Source: an uncultured Lachnospiraceae bacterium (GTDB lineage Bacteria; Bacillota; Clostridia; Lachnospirales; Lachnospiraceae). From it: 36,975 nucleotides of DNA. Under the pieces are notes generated by a model. That model was given only the letters and a program-made list of their open reading frames with translations, had not been told where the DNA came from and made no database searches. Position numbers and translations under genes: made by a program. Location of the stretch: positions 1 to 36,975 of the forward strand of contig CAJURU010000029.1 of the NCBI GenBank assembly GCA_910588845.1. Direction: 5' to 3'. Positions 24,001-32,300 of this stretch are shown here, piece by piece; the stretch's first letter is position 1; each line of letters starts with the position of its first letter.

Positions 24001-25811
24001 CCGTTACCTTGACGAAAGGGGAGACCGTTATCCAGGCAACGACCGGTGAGGATGGAACATTTACTGTCTCTGATATCCTTGCGGGAGCATATACGGTTCA
24101 GGTAGAAAAAGAAGGTTATATTTCACCGGAGCAGGCGACAGTGACGGTTGCTGTTGGCGAGACAGCCACGGCAGCACAGCAGACAATGCAGAGCGCTATG
24201 GGCACAATAAGAGGAACAGTCAGGGATATGTCAGGGGCAGTAGTAGCCGATACGACGGTAACGCTGCGCGGATGTAAGACAAAGGCCAGTGATAAACGTT
24301 ATACTGTGAAGACAGGCGCGGACGGAACATATAGTATACAGGTAATAGAGGACACGTATCAGGTTTTGGCGGCAAAAGATGGCGTCAATGTCCAGGGTGT
24401 TTCTGAGAAAGTTACTGTAGTAAGGAATGAATCATACACGACAGATTTAGTTATCCCCGAGGCAGTTACAGTGCCGAACGGAGATTTTGAGAAGGCATTG
24501 GATGCAACTGCGGATTGGACGAATACCGGGTCGGCGGGAAAGCAGACCACCCGGGCGGCAGACGTGCTCTCCGGCAAAGGCGGGTACAATATTTGGTCTG
24601 AAAACAATTTTACAGTGGAATTGAACCAGACCTTGAGAAATCTGGCAAATGGAACGTATGCCGTGAATGTGAAAGCAGATTCTACGTTCAATGCCGAGGA
24701 TGAATTGTATATCTATGCGAAAGACGCCTCCGGTAAGCTGCTTGCCAAAGAGGATATTCCGAGTATCAGCATAAACAGTAAAGGCGAGGTTATCGGTTTG
24801 GTAGCAGAAGTCAAAGACGGTACGCTGACGATTGGTATTTCCGGTAATATGACAGGCGGCGCATGGTCCCATGTGGACGATTTCTGTGTCGGCAGGATGA
24901 AAGCGGAAAACACAGGCGGCGATGAGGATAAGGACAAAGAAGCTGCCGGTGAAGTTACAGAGTTAATCGCTAAGATTGGAACTGTGACGGCAACGCCAGA
25001 CTGCAAGGCTAAGATTGATGCGGCAAGGGCAGCTTATAATAAGCTGACAGACGTCCAGAAAGCCTTAGTGACAAACCTGAATGTGCTGACGGCGGCAGAA
25101 GACAAATATGAGGAATTGACGAAGACACAAGTTACGGATGATAAAATTGATATCAGTAAAGCCAGCGTTGCCTCCATCAAGGCGCAGATTTATACCGGCA
25201 AATCAATTTCTCCGGCTGTTAAGGTGATTTATAATGGCAAAACGCTGGTTAAGAATACAGATTACAAGATTGCCTACAAGAATAATAAAAACATTGGCAC
25301 GGCAACGGTGATAATTACAGGAACAGGCAAATATAAGGGAAGCATGAGCAAGAGATTTACCATTACCGTCAAGAAGAATAAGACGTATACCGTTGGCAAT
25401 TACAAGTATAAAATTACCAATGCCAAGACCAACGGAAAAGGAACCGTTACCGTAACAGGCGGCAAAAAGAAAACATTAAAGAGCGTGAAGATTGGTTCGA
25501 CAGTCAAGATTGGCGGCAAGAACTTCAAGATCACGTCCGTCGGTAAAAATGCATTCAAAGGATACAAGAAACTGACTTCTGCAACTATCGGCAAAAATGC
25601 GACTAAGATTGAAGCGGGGGCGTTTGAAAAATGCAGTAAGCTGAAAAAGATTAAAATCAGCGGCTCATCACTGAAGACCGTTGGCAAGAACGCCGTCAAG
25701 GGGATTCACAAAAAGGCAGCGATCCAGTGCCCGAAAAAGAAAGTGGCAAAATATAAGAAGCTCTTTAAATCTTCTACAGGTTACAAAAAGACCATGAAAA
25801 TTAAGAAATAA
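21057..25811 (+). CDS. Secreted multidomain glycoside hydrolase family 43 protein, 1,584 aa
   Basis: A signal peptide (MKKKFISKLLVLAMSVSLLSG ... PALA, about 1-29) is followed by, in order: a CnaB-like domain (40-125), a carbohydrate-binding-like domain (about 135-275, VPNGEFDNNDF), a FIVAR-like helix bundle (288-350), a five-blade GH43 propeller (356-711), a second binding-like domain (715-870, NNYVKNGSF), two more CnaB-like domains (950-1130), a third binding-like domain (1135-1270, VPNGDFEKA), a helical linker, a surface repeat (YTGKSISPAVKV) and BspA-type leucine-rich repeats. Propeller text such as QGGGIFEFDGTYYWYG fits the subfamily that includes exo-beta-1,3-galactanases. Starting at 21057 keeps GGAAGG upstream. 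It probably degrades host or plant galactan-like glycans outside the cell. There is no LPxTG anchor. Confidence 0.85.
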   Translation: MKKKFISKLLVLAMSVSLLSGVSQPALAEAADGADAQNATISGTLLAADGTALANKTVTLRERSAKDGEGRYTVTTDAQGKYSKEVPAGVYQMIGYPYDAALKEANPKNVRAVAQLVTADSGTQVEQDLQVPVPIEVPNGEFDNNDFSASDWNVAEGSTGVVQKVEAKNTYSGKNRFRIWTSSDFEFDVYQTLTDLKAGTYAISFMVMAGTFGENDVIYAYAKDAQGKILAQENIVATAAWEAAGLTVEVGDSPVTVGFYGKMTANAYCNIDEFRMGRLPDAPETYTKAQLKTLLDDANTYEAQDYTKASYDNLITAKTDAQTVYDKASAADNEITQAYKALQAAIEALVPAKKEGDAQIQNDIFWRDTDGNIIYSQGGGIFEFDGTYYWYGVKYDEAERYAANPAAGPYSTDPSPKFVGVTCYSSKDLVSWKYEGLVVDREEVSGREEMNNQEVAWVGRLGVAKVGDKYALLVQHECPDADNSLDGNIDKDNFSKQVLVLTSDTPNGEFTWNQRINMKDYTGGTPNTGDQTVFTDDDGTSYLVYSYGSGRGRIFLSKIVAQEGGKIGLAKSHKIYQGAGREGNCMFKYNDKYYVCASDLYGWNASHAYYMVLDSLEDSYLDGFTPAGNMALMDGSSDDFCHVTQTGFFYTVKGSEQETVLFCGDRWADFAGNGLGYNQWCPLSFKADGTPYFNSLSAWDLDLATGKWTVHAANNYVKNGSFDADRVDMKELAGWTNTIQVGNSPVSNNKDKVTGKYALKLGDSVDFDCKVSQVITQDTTTADAVVLPDGTYNLTAKVKNSGTFDELSMYAKSGSLTKKAMINQAHTAYTEVTLEDVTVAGGKAEIGFIAKGRKNASALVDDVTLVRSTKQSADTESIALPITSDVAKDVTVTVAAEDGTVTYVFEGKLKDGKETFTISPVRAGVYAVTVSVNSSQIEGVTQNVTVTSGQTAQLPEVTVTNQGGNVTGKVVDGTGAGIAGVTVTLTKGETVIQATTGEDGTFTVSDILAGAYTVQVEKEGYISPEQATVTVAVGETATAAQQTMQSAMGTIRGTVRDMSGAVVADTTVTLRGCKTKASDKRYTVKTGADGTYSIQVIEDTYQVLAAKDGVNVQGVSEKVTVVRNESYTTDLVIPEAVTVPNGDFEKALDATADWTNTGSAGKQTTRAADVLSGKGGYNIWSENNFTVELNQTLRNLANGTYAVNVKADSTFNAEDELYIYAKDASGKLLAKEDIPSISINSKGEVIGLVAEVKDGTLTIGISGNMTGGAWSHVDDFCVGRMKAENTGGDEDKDKEAAGEVTELIAKIGTVTATPDCKAKIDAARAAYNKLTDVQKALVTNLNVLTAAEDKYEELTKTQVTDDKIDISKASVASIKAQIYTGKSISPAVKVIYNGKTLVKNTDYKIAYKNNKNIGTATVIITGTGKYKGSMSKRFTITVKKNKTYTVGNYKYKITNAKTNGKGTVTVTGGKKKTLKSVKIGSTVKIGGKNFKITSVGKNAFKGYKKLTSATIGKNATKIEAGAFEKCSKLKKIKISGSSLKTVGKNAVKGIHKKAAIQCPKKKVAKYKKLFKSSTGYKKTMKIKK

Positions 25812-25835
25812 ACGAAAATTGCAAATACCATAAAT

Positions 25836-25884
25836 CCCTGCCGCCATAGGTGAAAACTTCCGGTTGACAGATATGGCGGCGGGG
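25836..25884 (+). terminator. Hairpin after GH43 gene, overlapping rib promoter
   Basis: 13-bp stem (CCCTGCCGCCATA with TATGGCGGCGGGG, one G-U pair) and a 23-base loop. The rib promoter -35 lies in the loop and the right arm lies in the spacer. No U tract, so termination is uncertain. Confidence 0.5.
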
Positions 25885-25892
25885 AGTAGAAT
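25864..25892 (+). promoter_or_regulatory. Promoter of riboflavin operon
   Basis: Perfect TTGACA, 17-base spacer, TAGAAT. Transcription would start a few bases before the FMN riboswitch. Confidence 0.8.
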
Positions 25893-25902
25893 AAAACTAT
25901 AG

Positions 25903-26077
25903 TTCTTCAGGGCAGGGTGCCCATTTCATATATAGCGCTTTTGTGCAAATGGCAGGCGTTTGGATATGAAGTGGAATTCCCGACCGACGGTGATACCCCG
26001 CGAGGTTAAGTCCGTGAGCCGTAAGGCATGATTTGGTGAGAATCCAAAACCGACAGTACAGTCTGGATGGGAGAAGA
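25903..26077 (+). ncRNA. FMN riboswitch (RFN element)
   Basis: Conserved blocks are present in order: TTCTTCAGGGCAGGGTG, GTGGAATTCCCGACCGACGG, CCCCGCGAG, GATTTGGTGAGAATCC, CCGACAGTACAGTCTGG and ATGGGAGAAG. It senses FMN and controls the riboflavin genes downstream. The P2 loop carries an extra segment of about 51 bases (25920-25970), which can form its own two-part hairpin. Confidence 0.95.
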
Positions 26078-26117
26078 AGTCAGCTATCTTTGTGTATGTG
26101 CAATTAATAGTATGAAC

Positions 26118-26147
26118 GCCCTGAATCTATTTGGATTCAGGGCTTTT
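26118..26147 (+). terminator. Intrinsic terminator of the FMN riboswitch
   Basis: 10-bp perfect stem GCCCTGAATC/GATTCAGGGC, 6-base loop, then TTTT. It is the expression platform: FMN binding would favour termination before ribU. Confidence 0.9.
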
Positions 26148-26224
26148 CACGTTGAAGCGTGAAATTGTCCTTCCTAATAAGACAAAAATAATTATGCGCA
26201 TTCGTGCGAAAGGAGCTTATGAAA

Positions 26225-26848
26225 ATGAATTCCACAACGAGAACGACAGAAAAGCGAATAGACGTCTGGAAACTGACAATGACAGCCATGTTGTCTGCAA
26301 TTGCTTTCGTGCTGATGTTTCTGGAATTTTCGGTACCTATTATGCCGCCTTTTATTAAAATGGATTTGTCTGATTTGCCAGAGTTGATTGGCGCGTTTGC
26401 CATGGGGCCTGTCAGCGGCGTGGCAATCTGCCTGATTAAGAATCTTCTGCATCTTTTTATGTCCACGACCGGGGGCGTAGGCGAACTCTCCAATTTTATC
26501 CTGGGCGCATGTTTTGTGTTTCCGGCGGGGATGATTTACCGCAAATGGAAGGGAAAAAAGAGCGCGATTCTTGGAGCGTCGCTGGGGTCGTTTCTGATGG
26601 CGGCGGTGAGCGTGATTTCCAACTACTATATCGTATATCCGGTTTATTATAATTTTATGGATAAGGACGCTATTTTGACGGCGTATCAGGCAATTTTTCC
26701 GGGCGTTGAAAATATCCTGCAATGCCTGATTGTTTTTAACGCGCCGTTTACACTGGTGAAAGGCTTATTCAGTGTTGTGATTACAGTGCTGATTTACAAA
26801 CATATTTCACCGTTTTTAAAAGGGACAAATAGAGCAAGAAAGGATTAA
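26225..26848 (+). CDS. ribU: Riboflavin transporter, ECF substrate-binding subunit
   Basis: 207 residues with five or six membrane segments (TMTAMLSAIAFVLMFLEF, LIGAFAMGPVSGVAICLIKN, LSNFILGACFVFPAGMI, AILGASLGSFLMAAVSVI, LVKGLFSVVITVLIY). The family motif is KMDLSDLPELIGAFAMGP with IKNLLH, the riboflavin-binding region. Start at 26225 has AGGAG 9 bases upstream; an ATG at 26219 and a GTG at 26204 are alternatives. First gene of the FMN-controlled operon; it needs the shared EcfAA'T module encoded elsewhere. Confidence 0.9.
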   Translation: MNSTTRTTEKRIDVWKLTMTAMLSAIAFVLMFLEFSVPIMPPFIKMDLSDLPELIGAFAMGPVSGVAICLIKNLLHLFMSTTGGVGELSNFILGACFVFPAGMIYRKWKGKKSAILGASLGSFLMAAVSVISNYYIVYPVYYNFMDKDAILTAYQAIFPGVENILQCLIVFNAPFTLVKGLFSVVITVLIYKHISPFLKGTNRARKD

Positions 26849-26852
26849 GCAG

Positions 26853-28010
26853 ATGGGAGAATCTTTGAGTACGCACGAGGATTATATGCGCATGGCGCTT
26901 GCCTTGGCCAAGCGGGGAGAAGGAAACGTGTCGCCCAATCCCATGGTGGGGTGTGTGGTAGTGAAAGATAACAGGGTTGTTGCCGAAGGCTATCATGAAA
27001 GATACGGCGGCTATCATGCCGAGCGCAACGCGTTGTTGCACTGTCAGGAGGATGTGCAGGGAGCTGTGCTCTATGTAACTTTGGAGCCGTGCTGCCATTA
27101 CGGGAAGACACCGCCCTGCACGGAGATTATCTTAGAGAAAAAGATTCAAAAAGTCTATGTCGGCTGTCTGGATTCCAACCCCAAGGTGGCGGGGAAAGGC
27201 GTGCAGATTTTGCGGGCGCATGGCGTTCAGGTAGAGACAGGAATTTTGGAAGAAGAATGCCGGAAATTAAATGAAGTGTTTTTCTATTACATGGAGGAAA
27301 AAATGCCGTTTGTGGCAATGAAATATGCCATGACCCTGGATGGGAAAATCGCCTGCGGGACAGGAGATTCCAAATGGGTGACCGGCGCGGAGGCGAGAGC
27401 GTATGTCCAATGTCTGCGCAACCGTTATCGTGGCATCCTGGCGGGCATCGGTACGGTACTTGCTGATAATCCGCTGCTCAATTGCAGAATGGAGGGCGGC
27501 AGGAATCCGCTGCGCATCCTCTGTGATACGCGGCTTAGAATTCCCTTGGACAGCCAGATTGTAGAGACGGCGGGAGAGATTGAGACGGTGATTGCCTGGA
27601 ATCCGCAGGCGGCAGAAATAAAGTCTCTGAACGAAACTGTGGATTATCTAAAGGGAAAAGGCATAACGCTTCTGGAAATCCCTTTGAAGAAAGGCGGCGT
27701 GAATCCTGAGCTGGATTTGCGAAAGCTTCTTCGGGAACTTGGCGCGCGGGGGATTGACAGCGTTCTCCTGGAGGGCGGCGGCACGCTCAATGCTTCTGCA
27801 CTGCGGGAAAATCTCGTTCAGCGGGTCTACGCATTTGTGGCTCCGAAACTGGTCGCCGGAGCAAACGCCAAATCCCCGGTGGAGGGCGCGGGTATTTCCA
27901 GGATGAAGGACGCGCTGGAATTGCAGGATGTTGAGATTTCTCCTTTTGGAAGGGATATCTGCATTACAGGGAGGATTGGAAAGGAGATTTCATGTTTACC
28001 GGAATTATAG
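26853..28010 (+). CDS. ribD: Bifunctional riboflavin deaminase/reductase RibD
   Basis: 385 residues. N-terminal cytidine-deaminase-like domain with H55-A-E57 and PCCHYGKTPPC (Zn ligands His55 and two Cys, catalytic Glu57). C-terminal reductase domain from about 150 (MKYAMTLDGKIACGTGDSKWVTG, SVLLEGGGTLNASAL). It performs the second and third steps of riboflavin synthesis. Begins four bases after ribU and overlaps ribE by 19 bases. Confidence 0.95.
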   Translation: MGESLSTHEDYMRMALALAKRGEGNVSPNPMVGCVVVKDNRVVAEGYHERYGGYHAERNALLHCQEDVQGAVLYVTLEPCCHYGKTPPCTEIILEKKIQKVYVGCLDSNPKVAGKGVQILRAHGVQVETGILEEECRKLNEVFFYYMEEKMPFVAMKYAMTLDGKIACGTGDSKWVTGAEARAYVQCLRNRYRGILAGIGTVLADNPLLNCRMEGGRNPLRILCDTRLRIPLDSQIVETAGEIETVIAWNPQAAEIKSLNETVDYLKGKGITLLEIPLKKGGVNPELDLRKLLRELGARGIDSVLLEGGGTLNASALRENLVQRVYAFVAPKLVAGANAKSPVEGAGISRMKDALELQDVEISPFGRDICITGRIGKEISCLPEL

Positions 28011-28642
28011 AAGAGACAGGGACGATCTGTGAAATCAAAAAAGGGGCTGTGTCGGCGCAGGTGAAAATTCGCTGCCGCAAAGTTTTGGAGGGGACGCAAG
28101 TTGGAGATAGTATCGCCGTCAACGGAATCTGTTTGACCGTCACTTCCCTGGCAAAATACAGCTTTACGGCAGATGTGATGGCGGAGACGATGCGGCGCAG
28201 CAGCCTGTCGGAACTTACAGCGCCAGGTGTTGTAAACCTGGAACGCGCGATGAGAGCGGACGGTAGATTTGGCGGGCATATTGTTTCCGGCCATATTGAC
28301 GGATGCGGGCGGATTACGGATATAAAACAGGAGGAAAATGCAGTCTGGTATACGGTGGCGGCAGAAGATAACCTGCTTCGCTACCTTGTGGAGAAGGGGT
28401 CTGTGGCCTTGGATGGGATCAGCCTTACCATAGCGAATGTCACAGAGCGGGACTTTAAAGTGTCGGTGATTCCGCATACCCGGCAGGAGACTGCGCTTAC
28501 TGAGAGGAAGATAGGAAGTATCGTCAATATTGAATGTGATATTGTAGGGAAATATGTGGAGAAACTGCTTGCCCCCGCAAAAGCGCAGGAACCAAAGAGC
28601 AGGCTTGACGAGAATTTCCTGATGGAGCATGGGTTTTTCTGA
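27992..28642 (+). CDS. ribE: Riboflavin synthase, alpha chain
   Basis: 216 residues with two lumazine-binding domains. The first opens with MFTGIIEETG and contains GDSIAVNGICLTV; the second has GGHIVSGHIDG and LVEKGSVALDGISLTI. It dismutates two lumazines into riboflavin. Start inside the ribD 3' end behind AAAGGAG, which implies translational coupling. Confidence 0.95.
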   Translation: MFTGIIEETGTICEIKKGAVSAQVKIRCRKVLEGTQVGDSIAVNGICLTVTSLAKYSFTADVMAETMRRSSLSELTAPGVVNLERAMRADGRFGGHIVSGHIDGCGRITDIKQEENAVWYTVAAEDNLLRYLVEKGSVALDGISLTIANVTERDFKVSVIPHTRQETALTERKIGSIVNIECDIVGKYVEKLLAPAKAQEPKSRLDENFLMEHGFF

Positions 28643-28723
28643 CAGGGTTGCTTCTTTAATAGCTATCATTTTGCCGGCGTATGTTGTGGGCGAATATTGT
28701 TTTTGGGAAAGGAGAGAGGGAAA

Positions 28724-29926
28724 ATGAGCAAAAAAATTGATACGGTGGAGCAGGCGTTAGCGGATATCCGCCTGGGGAAGATTGTGATGGTGATTGACGA
28801 CCCTGACAGGGAAAATGAGGGGGACTTTATTTGTGCCGCGCAGTATGCTACCCCGGAAAATATAAATTTTATGGCAACTCATGGCAAAGGGTTGGTTTGT
28901 ATGCCCATGAGTAAGGAGCTTTGCCGGCAGCTTGGCTTGAAGCAGATGGTGGAGCAGAATACGGATAACCATCAGACAGCGTTTACCGTGTCCATAGACG
29001 GCATTGACACGGACACTGGAATTTCGGCCTATGAGCGTTCTGAAACGGCATTGCTGGCGGTGAAGGACGGTGCGAAGCCAGAAGATTTCCGCAGGCCGGG
29101 GCATATGTTTCCATTGGAGGCGAGAGAAGGCGGCGTCTTAAAACGTACCGGACACACGGAGGCGACGGTAGACCTTGCGCTGCTTGCAGGGTTGAAACCA
29201 TGCGGTCTCTGCTGTGAAATTATGCGGGAAGACGGCACAATGATGCGCACCACCGAATTGTTGGAGCTGGCAGAAAAATTTCAGATGACGGTAATCACTG
29301 TGGCAGACCTGGTACGCTACCGTATGGATAGGGACAGCTTAGTGCGCCAGGAAGCGCACGCGAAGATGCCCACAAAATATGGTGAATTTGAAATCTATGG
29401 CTATGTCAATAAATTGAATGGCGAACACCATGTCGCGCTGACGATGGGAGACGTTTCGGACGGACAGCCAGTTCTGTGCAGAGTCCATTCAGAATGTTTA
29501 ACTGGGGATGTGTTTGGTTCCGGGCGATGCGATTGCGGGGAACAGCTCGAGGCGGCTATGAAAGCAATTGCCGAGGAGGGAAGAGGTATTCTTCTCTATA
29601 TGCGCCAGGAGGGAAGAGGCATTGGCCTGATTAACAAGCTCAAAGCCTATGAATTACAGGAACAGGGATTTGACACGGTGGAGGCGAACGTCAAATTGGG
29701 ATTTGCGCCGGATCTTCGGGATTACGGTATTGGCGCGCAGATTCTACACGATTTGGGCGCGAGGGAACTACGCCTGCTCACAAATAATCCCAAGAAAATT
29801 ACGGGCCTGTCCGGTTACGGCATTTCCATTGAGGAGCGCGTTCCGATTCAAATGCCCGCCAAAAAGACCGATGTTTTTTATTTAAAGACCAAGCAAAGCA
29901 AAATGCAGCACATGACAAATTATTAA
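28724..29926 (+). CDS. ribBA: DHBP synthase / GTP cyclohydrolase II fusion
   Basis: 400 residues. N-terminal 3,4-dihydroxy-2-butanone-4-phosphate synthase (VIDDPDRENEGDF near 24-35, RTGHTEATVDL). C-terminal GTP cyclohydrolase II from about 205, with the zinc-site region GSGRCDCGEQL and RQEGRGIGL. It starts both branches of riboflavin synthesis. Start at 28724 behind GGAGAGAGG; an upstream in-frame start has no support. Confidence 0.95.
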   Translation: MSKKIDTVEQALADIRLGKIVMVIDDPDRENEGDFICAAQYATPENINFMATHGKGLVCMPMSKELCRQLGLKQMVEQNTDNHQTAFTVSIDGIDTDTGISAYERSETALLAVKDGAKPEDFRRPGHMFPLEAREGGVLKRTGHTEATVDLALLAGLKPCGLCCEIMREDGTMMRTTELLELAEKFQMTVITVADLVRYRMDRDSLVRQEAHAKMPTKYGEFEIYGYVNKLNGEHHVALTMGDVSDGQPVLCRVHSECLTGDVFGSGRCDCGEQLEAAMKAIAEEGRGILLYMRQEGRGIGLINKLKAYELQEQGFDTVEANVKLGFAPDLRDYGIGAQILHDLGARELRLLTNNPKKITGLSGYGISIEERVPIQMPAKKTDVFYLKTKQSKMQHMTNY

Positions 29927-29940
29927 AAAGGAGAATGAAA

Positions 29941-30402
29941 ATGAGAGTATTAGAAGGAAACGTAGTAGCAAGCAATATAAAGGTTGGAATTGTAGCGTCC
30001 AGGTTTAATGAGTTTATCGTATCGAAGCTGGTAGGAGGCGCGCAGGATGCATTGCTGCGTCATGGCGTCTCAGATGATGACATTACCCTTGCCTGGGTGC
30101 CGGGAGCGTTTGAGATTCCCCTGACAGCGCAGAAAATGGCTGAGAGCGGCCAGTATGACGCCGTTATCTGTCTGGGAACCGTGATTAAAGGAGCAACCAG
30201 CCATTACGATTATGTGTGCGCCGAGGTCAGCAAGGGTGTGGCCGCTGTAGGATTAAAAACGGAAATTCCCGTAATTTTCGGTGTGGTAACAACAGACAAT
30301 ATTGAACAGGCAATCGAACGTGCAGGAACCAAGGCGGGCAATAAGGGTTACGACGCGGCTTGCACTGCCATTGAAATGGTTAATCTTTTCCGCAAAATGT
30401 AA
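29941..30402 (+). CDS. ribH: 6,7-dimethyl-8-ribityllumazine synthase
   Basis: 153 residues with the active-site strands SRFNEFI, VPGAFEIP and GTVIKGATSHYDYV (catalytic His88). It makes lumazine from the ribBA and ribD products; usually a 60-mer. Start at 29941 has GGAG 7 bases upstream; the ATG at 29935 would be too close. Last gene of the rib operon. Confidence 0.95.
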   Translation: MRVLEGNVVASNIKVGIVASRFNEFIVSKLVGGAQDALLRHGVSDDDITLAWVPGAFEIPLTAQKMAESGQYDAVICLGTVIKGATSHYDYVCAEVSKGVAAVGLKTEIPVIFGVVTTDNIEQAIERAGTKAGNKGYDAACTAIEMVNLFRKM

Positions 30403-30426
30403 CTTTTATTTTCCATAATAAAAACC

Positions 30427-30455
30427 TTGAGATATGCGTTCAAAAAGAGTATAAT
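30427..30455 (+). promoter_or_regulatory. Promoter of YcxB-like gene
   Basis: TTGAGA, 17-base spacer, perfect TATAAT, 26 bases before the ATG. It separates the tsa group from the rib operon. Confidence 0.75.
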
Positions 30456-30481
30456 GTCCGCGTAGGAAAGGAGCGCATAAA

Positions 30482-30994
30482 ATGTCAGCAGAATTTGAAG
30501 TAACGATTACAGATAAAGATATGTTCCGTTTTAACATTTATCACGCTTACCATGGGTTTCAGGGGATTATCGCAACGCTCGTGGGAATCTGGGTACTTGT
30601 CATGGCGGGGCTGACTTTGGGTAAGGTCAATATAATGTACACGGTTTTATATATCGTGTTTGGAATCCTTTTTCTGGTGTATGTGCCGGGGAATCTCTAT
30701 TTGCGCTCCAAAAAGCAGTTATCCTCTTCGGATGTCCTTAAAAATGCCCTGCGTTACCGCATAGACGATGCGGGCGTGCATGTTTCCCAGGGAGAACAGA
30801 CCGCAGATTTGGAATGGAAGCAGATTTATAAGATGGTTTCCACCAAGAGCCAAATCCTGATTTACAGCAGCCGGGTCAATGCTTATATTATTCCCAAAGA
30901 AGCAATCGGCGAGCAGTATCAGGCAATTTTGGGACTTGCGATCAGCCATCTGGAAGGCTATCGTCTCAAAATGAACCCATTTAACGTAAAGTAA
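30482..30994 (+). CDS. YcxB-like membrane protein, 170 aa
   Basis: Two membrane segments (about 30-45 and 52-70, IATLVGIWVLVMAGLTLG, MYTVLYIVFGILFLVYVPG) are followed by a soluble C-terminal domain with DAGVHVSQGEQTADLEWKQI and IIPKEAI, the pattern of the YcxB C-terminal domain. AAAGGAG lies upstream. Ends before the tsaE start. Function unknown. Confidence 0.75.
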   Translation: MSAEFEVTITDKDMFRFNIYHAYHGFQGIIATLVGIWVLVMAGLTLGKVNIMYTVLYIVFGILFLVYVPGNLYLRSKKQLSSSDVLKNALRYRIDDAGVHVSQGEQTADLEWKQIYKMVSTKSQILIYSSRVNAYIIPKEAIGEQYQAILGLAISHLEGYRLKMNPFNVK

Positions 30995-31007
30995 TATGGA
31001 GGGACAT

Positions 31008-31436
31008 ATGCGGATGACAGAGACCTTTTCACCGGAGGAAACGTTTCAGCTTGGACAGAAGCTGGGAGAAGAGGCAAAGCCTGGCGAGGTATATACGTTA
31101 GTCGGCGATTTGGGTGTGGGTAAGACCGTGCTGACTCAGGGGATAGCAAAAGGGCTTTTGATTGAAGAGCCAATTTGTAGTCCGACGTTTACGATTGTAC
31201 AGGTATATGAAGAGGGGCGGATGCCCTTCTACCATTTTGACGTTTATCGGATCGGCGACATTGAGGAGATGGATGAGATTGGCTATGAGGATTATTTCTA
31301 TGGCCAGGGGCTTACGATGATTGAGTGGGCGAATCTGATTGAGGAAATTTTGCCAGAGCATTATCTGGAGATACGCATAGAGAAAGATTTACAAAAAGGC
31401 TTTGATTATCGCAGAATTACAATGCAGGAAATCTGA
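31008..31436 (+). CDS. tsaE: tRNA t6A-modification ATPase TsaE
   Basis: 142 residues with the P-loop GDLGVGKTVLTQGIAKGL, SPTFTIVQVYEE and FYHFDVYRI, typical of TsaE, which works with TsaB and TsaD to make threonylcarbamoyl adenosine in ANN-reading tRNAs. Start at 31008 with GGAGGG four bases upstream; the ATG at 30996 overlaps that site. Confidence 0.95.
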   Translation: MRMTETFSPEETFQLGQKLGEEAKPGEVYTLVGDLGVGKTVLTQGIAKGLLIEEPICSPTFTIVQVYEEGRMPFYHFDVYRIGDIEEMDEIGYEDYFYGQGLTMIEWANLIEEILPEHYLEIRIEKDLQKGFDYRRITMQEI

Positions 31437-31523
31437 GCGCTAGGCAATAGAGATGCGGACGTGGCTGTTTTATGCCGGCTTTCCGATAGATGTGCAAGGT
31501 TCAGCGGTACAAGGAGGGTGCAG

Positions 31524-32231
31524 ATGAAAATATTAGGGCTTGACAGCTCAGGTCTGGTGGCAAGTGTGGCGGTGGTACAAGAGGAAAATCTTTTGGCAGA
31601 ATATACGGTAAATTATAAGAAGACCCATTCCCAGACCTTGCTTCCTATGCTGGATGAAATTGTGAGAATGACAGAATTAGATTTGAATGAGATAGATGCT
31701 ATCGCAGTTGCCGCGGGGCCGGGCTCTTTTACCGGGCTGCGTATTGGTTCCGCTACCGCCAAAGGATTGGGGTTTGCGCTTGGCAAGCCGTTAATCCACA
31801 TTCCGACTGTAGATGGGCTGGCCTACAATCTGTGGGGCAGCCGTGATTTGGTATGTCCATTGATGGATGCCAGGAGGAATCAGACATATACCGGGCTTTA
31901 TGAGTTTGTGGATGGGAAGATGCGCATTATAAGGGCGCAATGTGCAGTTGCGATTGATGAGATTATTGAAAATGTGAATCGCGAACAACGCCCGACCGTG
32001 TTTCTGGGAGATGGCGTTCCGGTTTTCCGAGCGTTTATCGGTGAGAACTGTCAGGCGCCGTTTCAGTTTGCACCAGCCCATATGAATAAGCAGCGCGCGG
32101 CGTCGGTGGCGTCCTTGGGCCTGCTTTATTTTCAGGAAGGAAAGTATGAGACGGCAGCGGAGCACAGGCCGGATTATCTGCGTCTGTCTCAAGCGGAGCG
32201 TGAACGTCTGGCCCAGGAACAGCAGAAATAG
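31524..32231 (+). CDS. tsaB: tRNA t6A-modification protein TsaB
   Basis: 235 residues, ASKHA-fold paralogue of TsaD: MKILGLDSSG, THSQTLLPML, VAAGPGSFTGLRIGSATAKGL. It forms the TsaBDE complex. It lacks the metal-binding HxxxH of TsaD, as expected. Start at 31524 behind AAGGAGGG; the open frame extends upstream without support. Confidence 0.95.
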   Translation: MKILGLDSSGLVASVAVVQEENLLAEYTVNYKKTHSQTLLPMLDEIVRMTELDLNEIDAIAVAAGPGSFTGLRIGSATAKGLGFALGKPLIHIPTVDGLAYNLWGSRDLVCPLMDARRNQTYTGLYEFVDGKMRIIRAQCAVAIDEIIENVNREQRPTVFLGDGVPVFRAFIGENCQAPFQFAPAHMNKQRAASVASLGLLYFQEGKYETAAEHRPDYLRLSQAERERLAQEQQK

Positions 32232-32300
32232 CAGAAACCGTTTAGCGGCCATATTTAAGAGGATGGCCGGCGTTAGTCAAATAATAACAGGGGAATCTTC

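Noticed and set aside
27827..28669. Minus-strand ORF of 280 codons across ribD/ribE
   Set aside because: Antisense shadow of two well-supported riboflavin genes.
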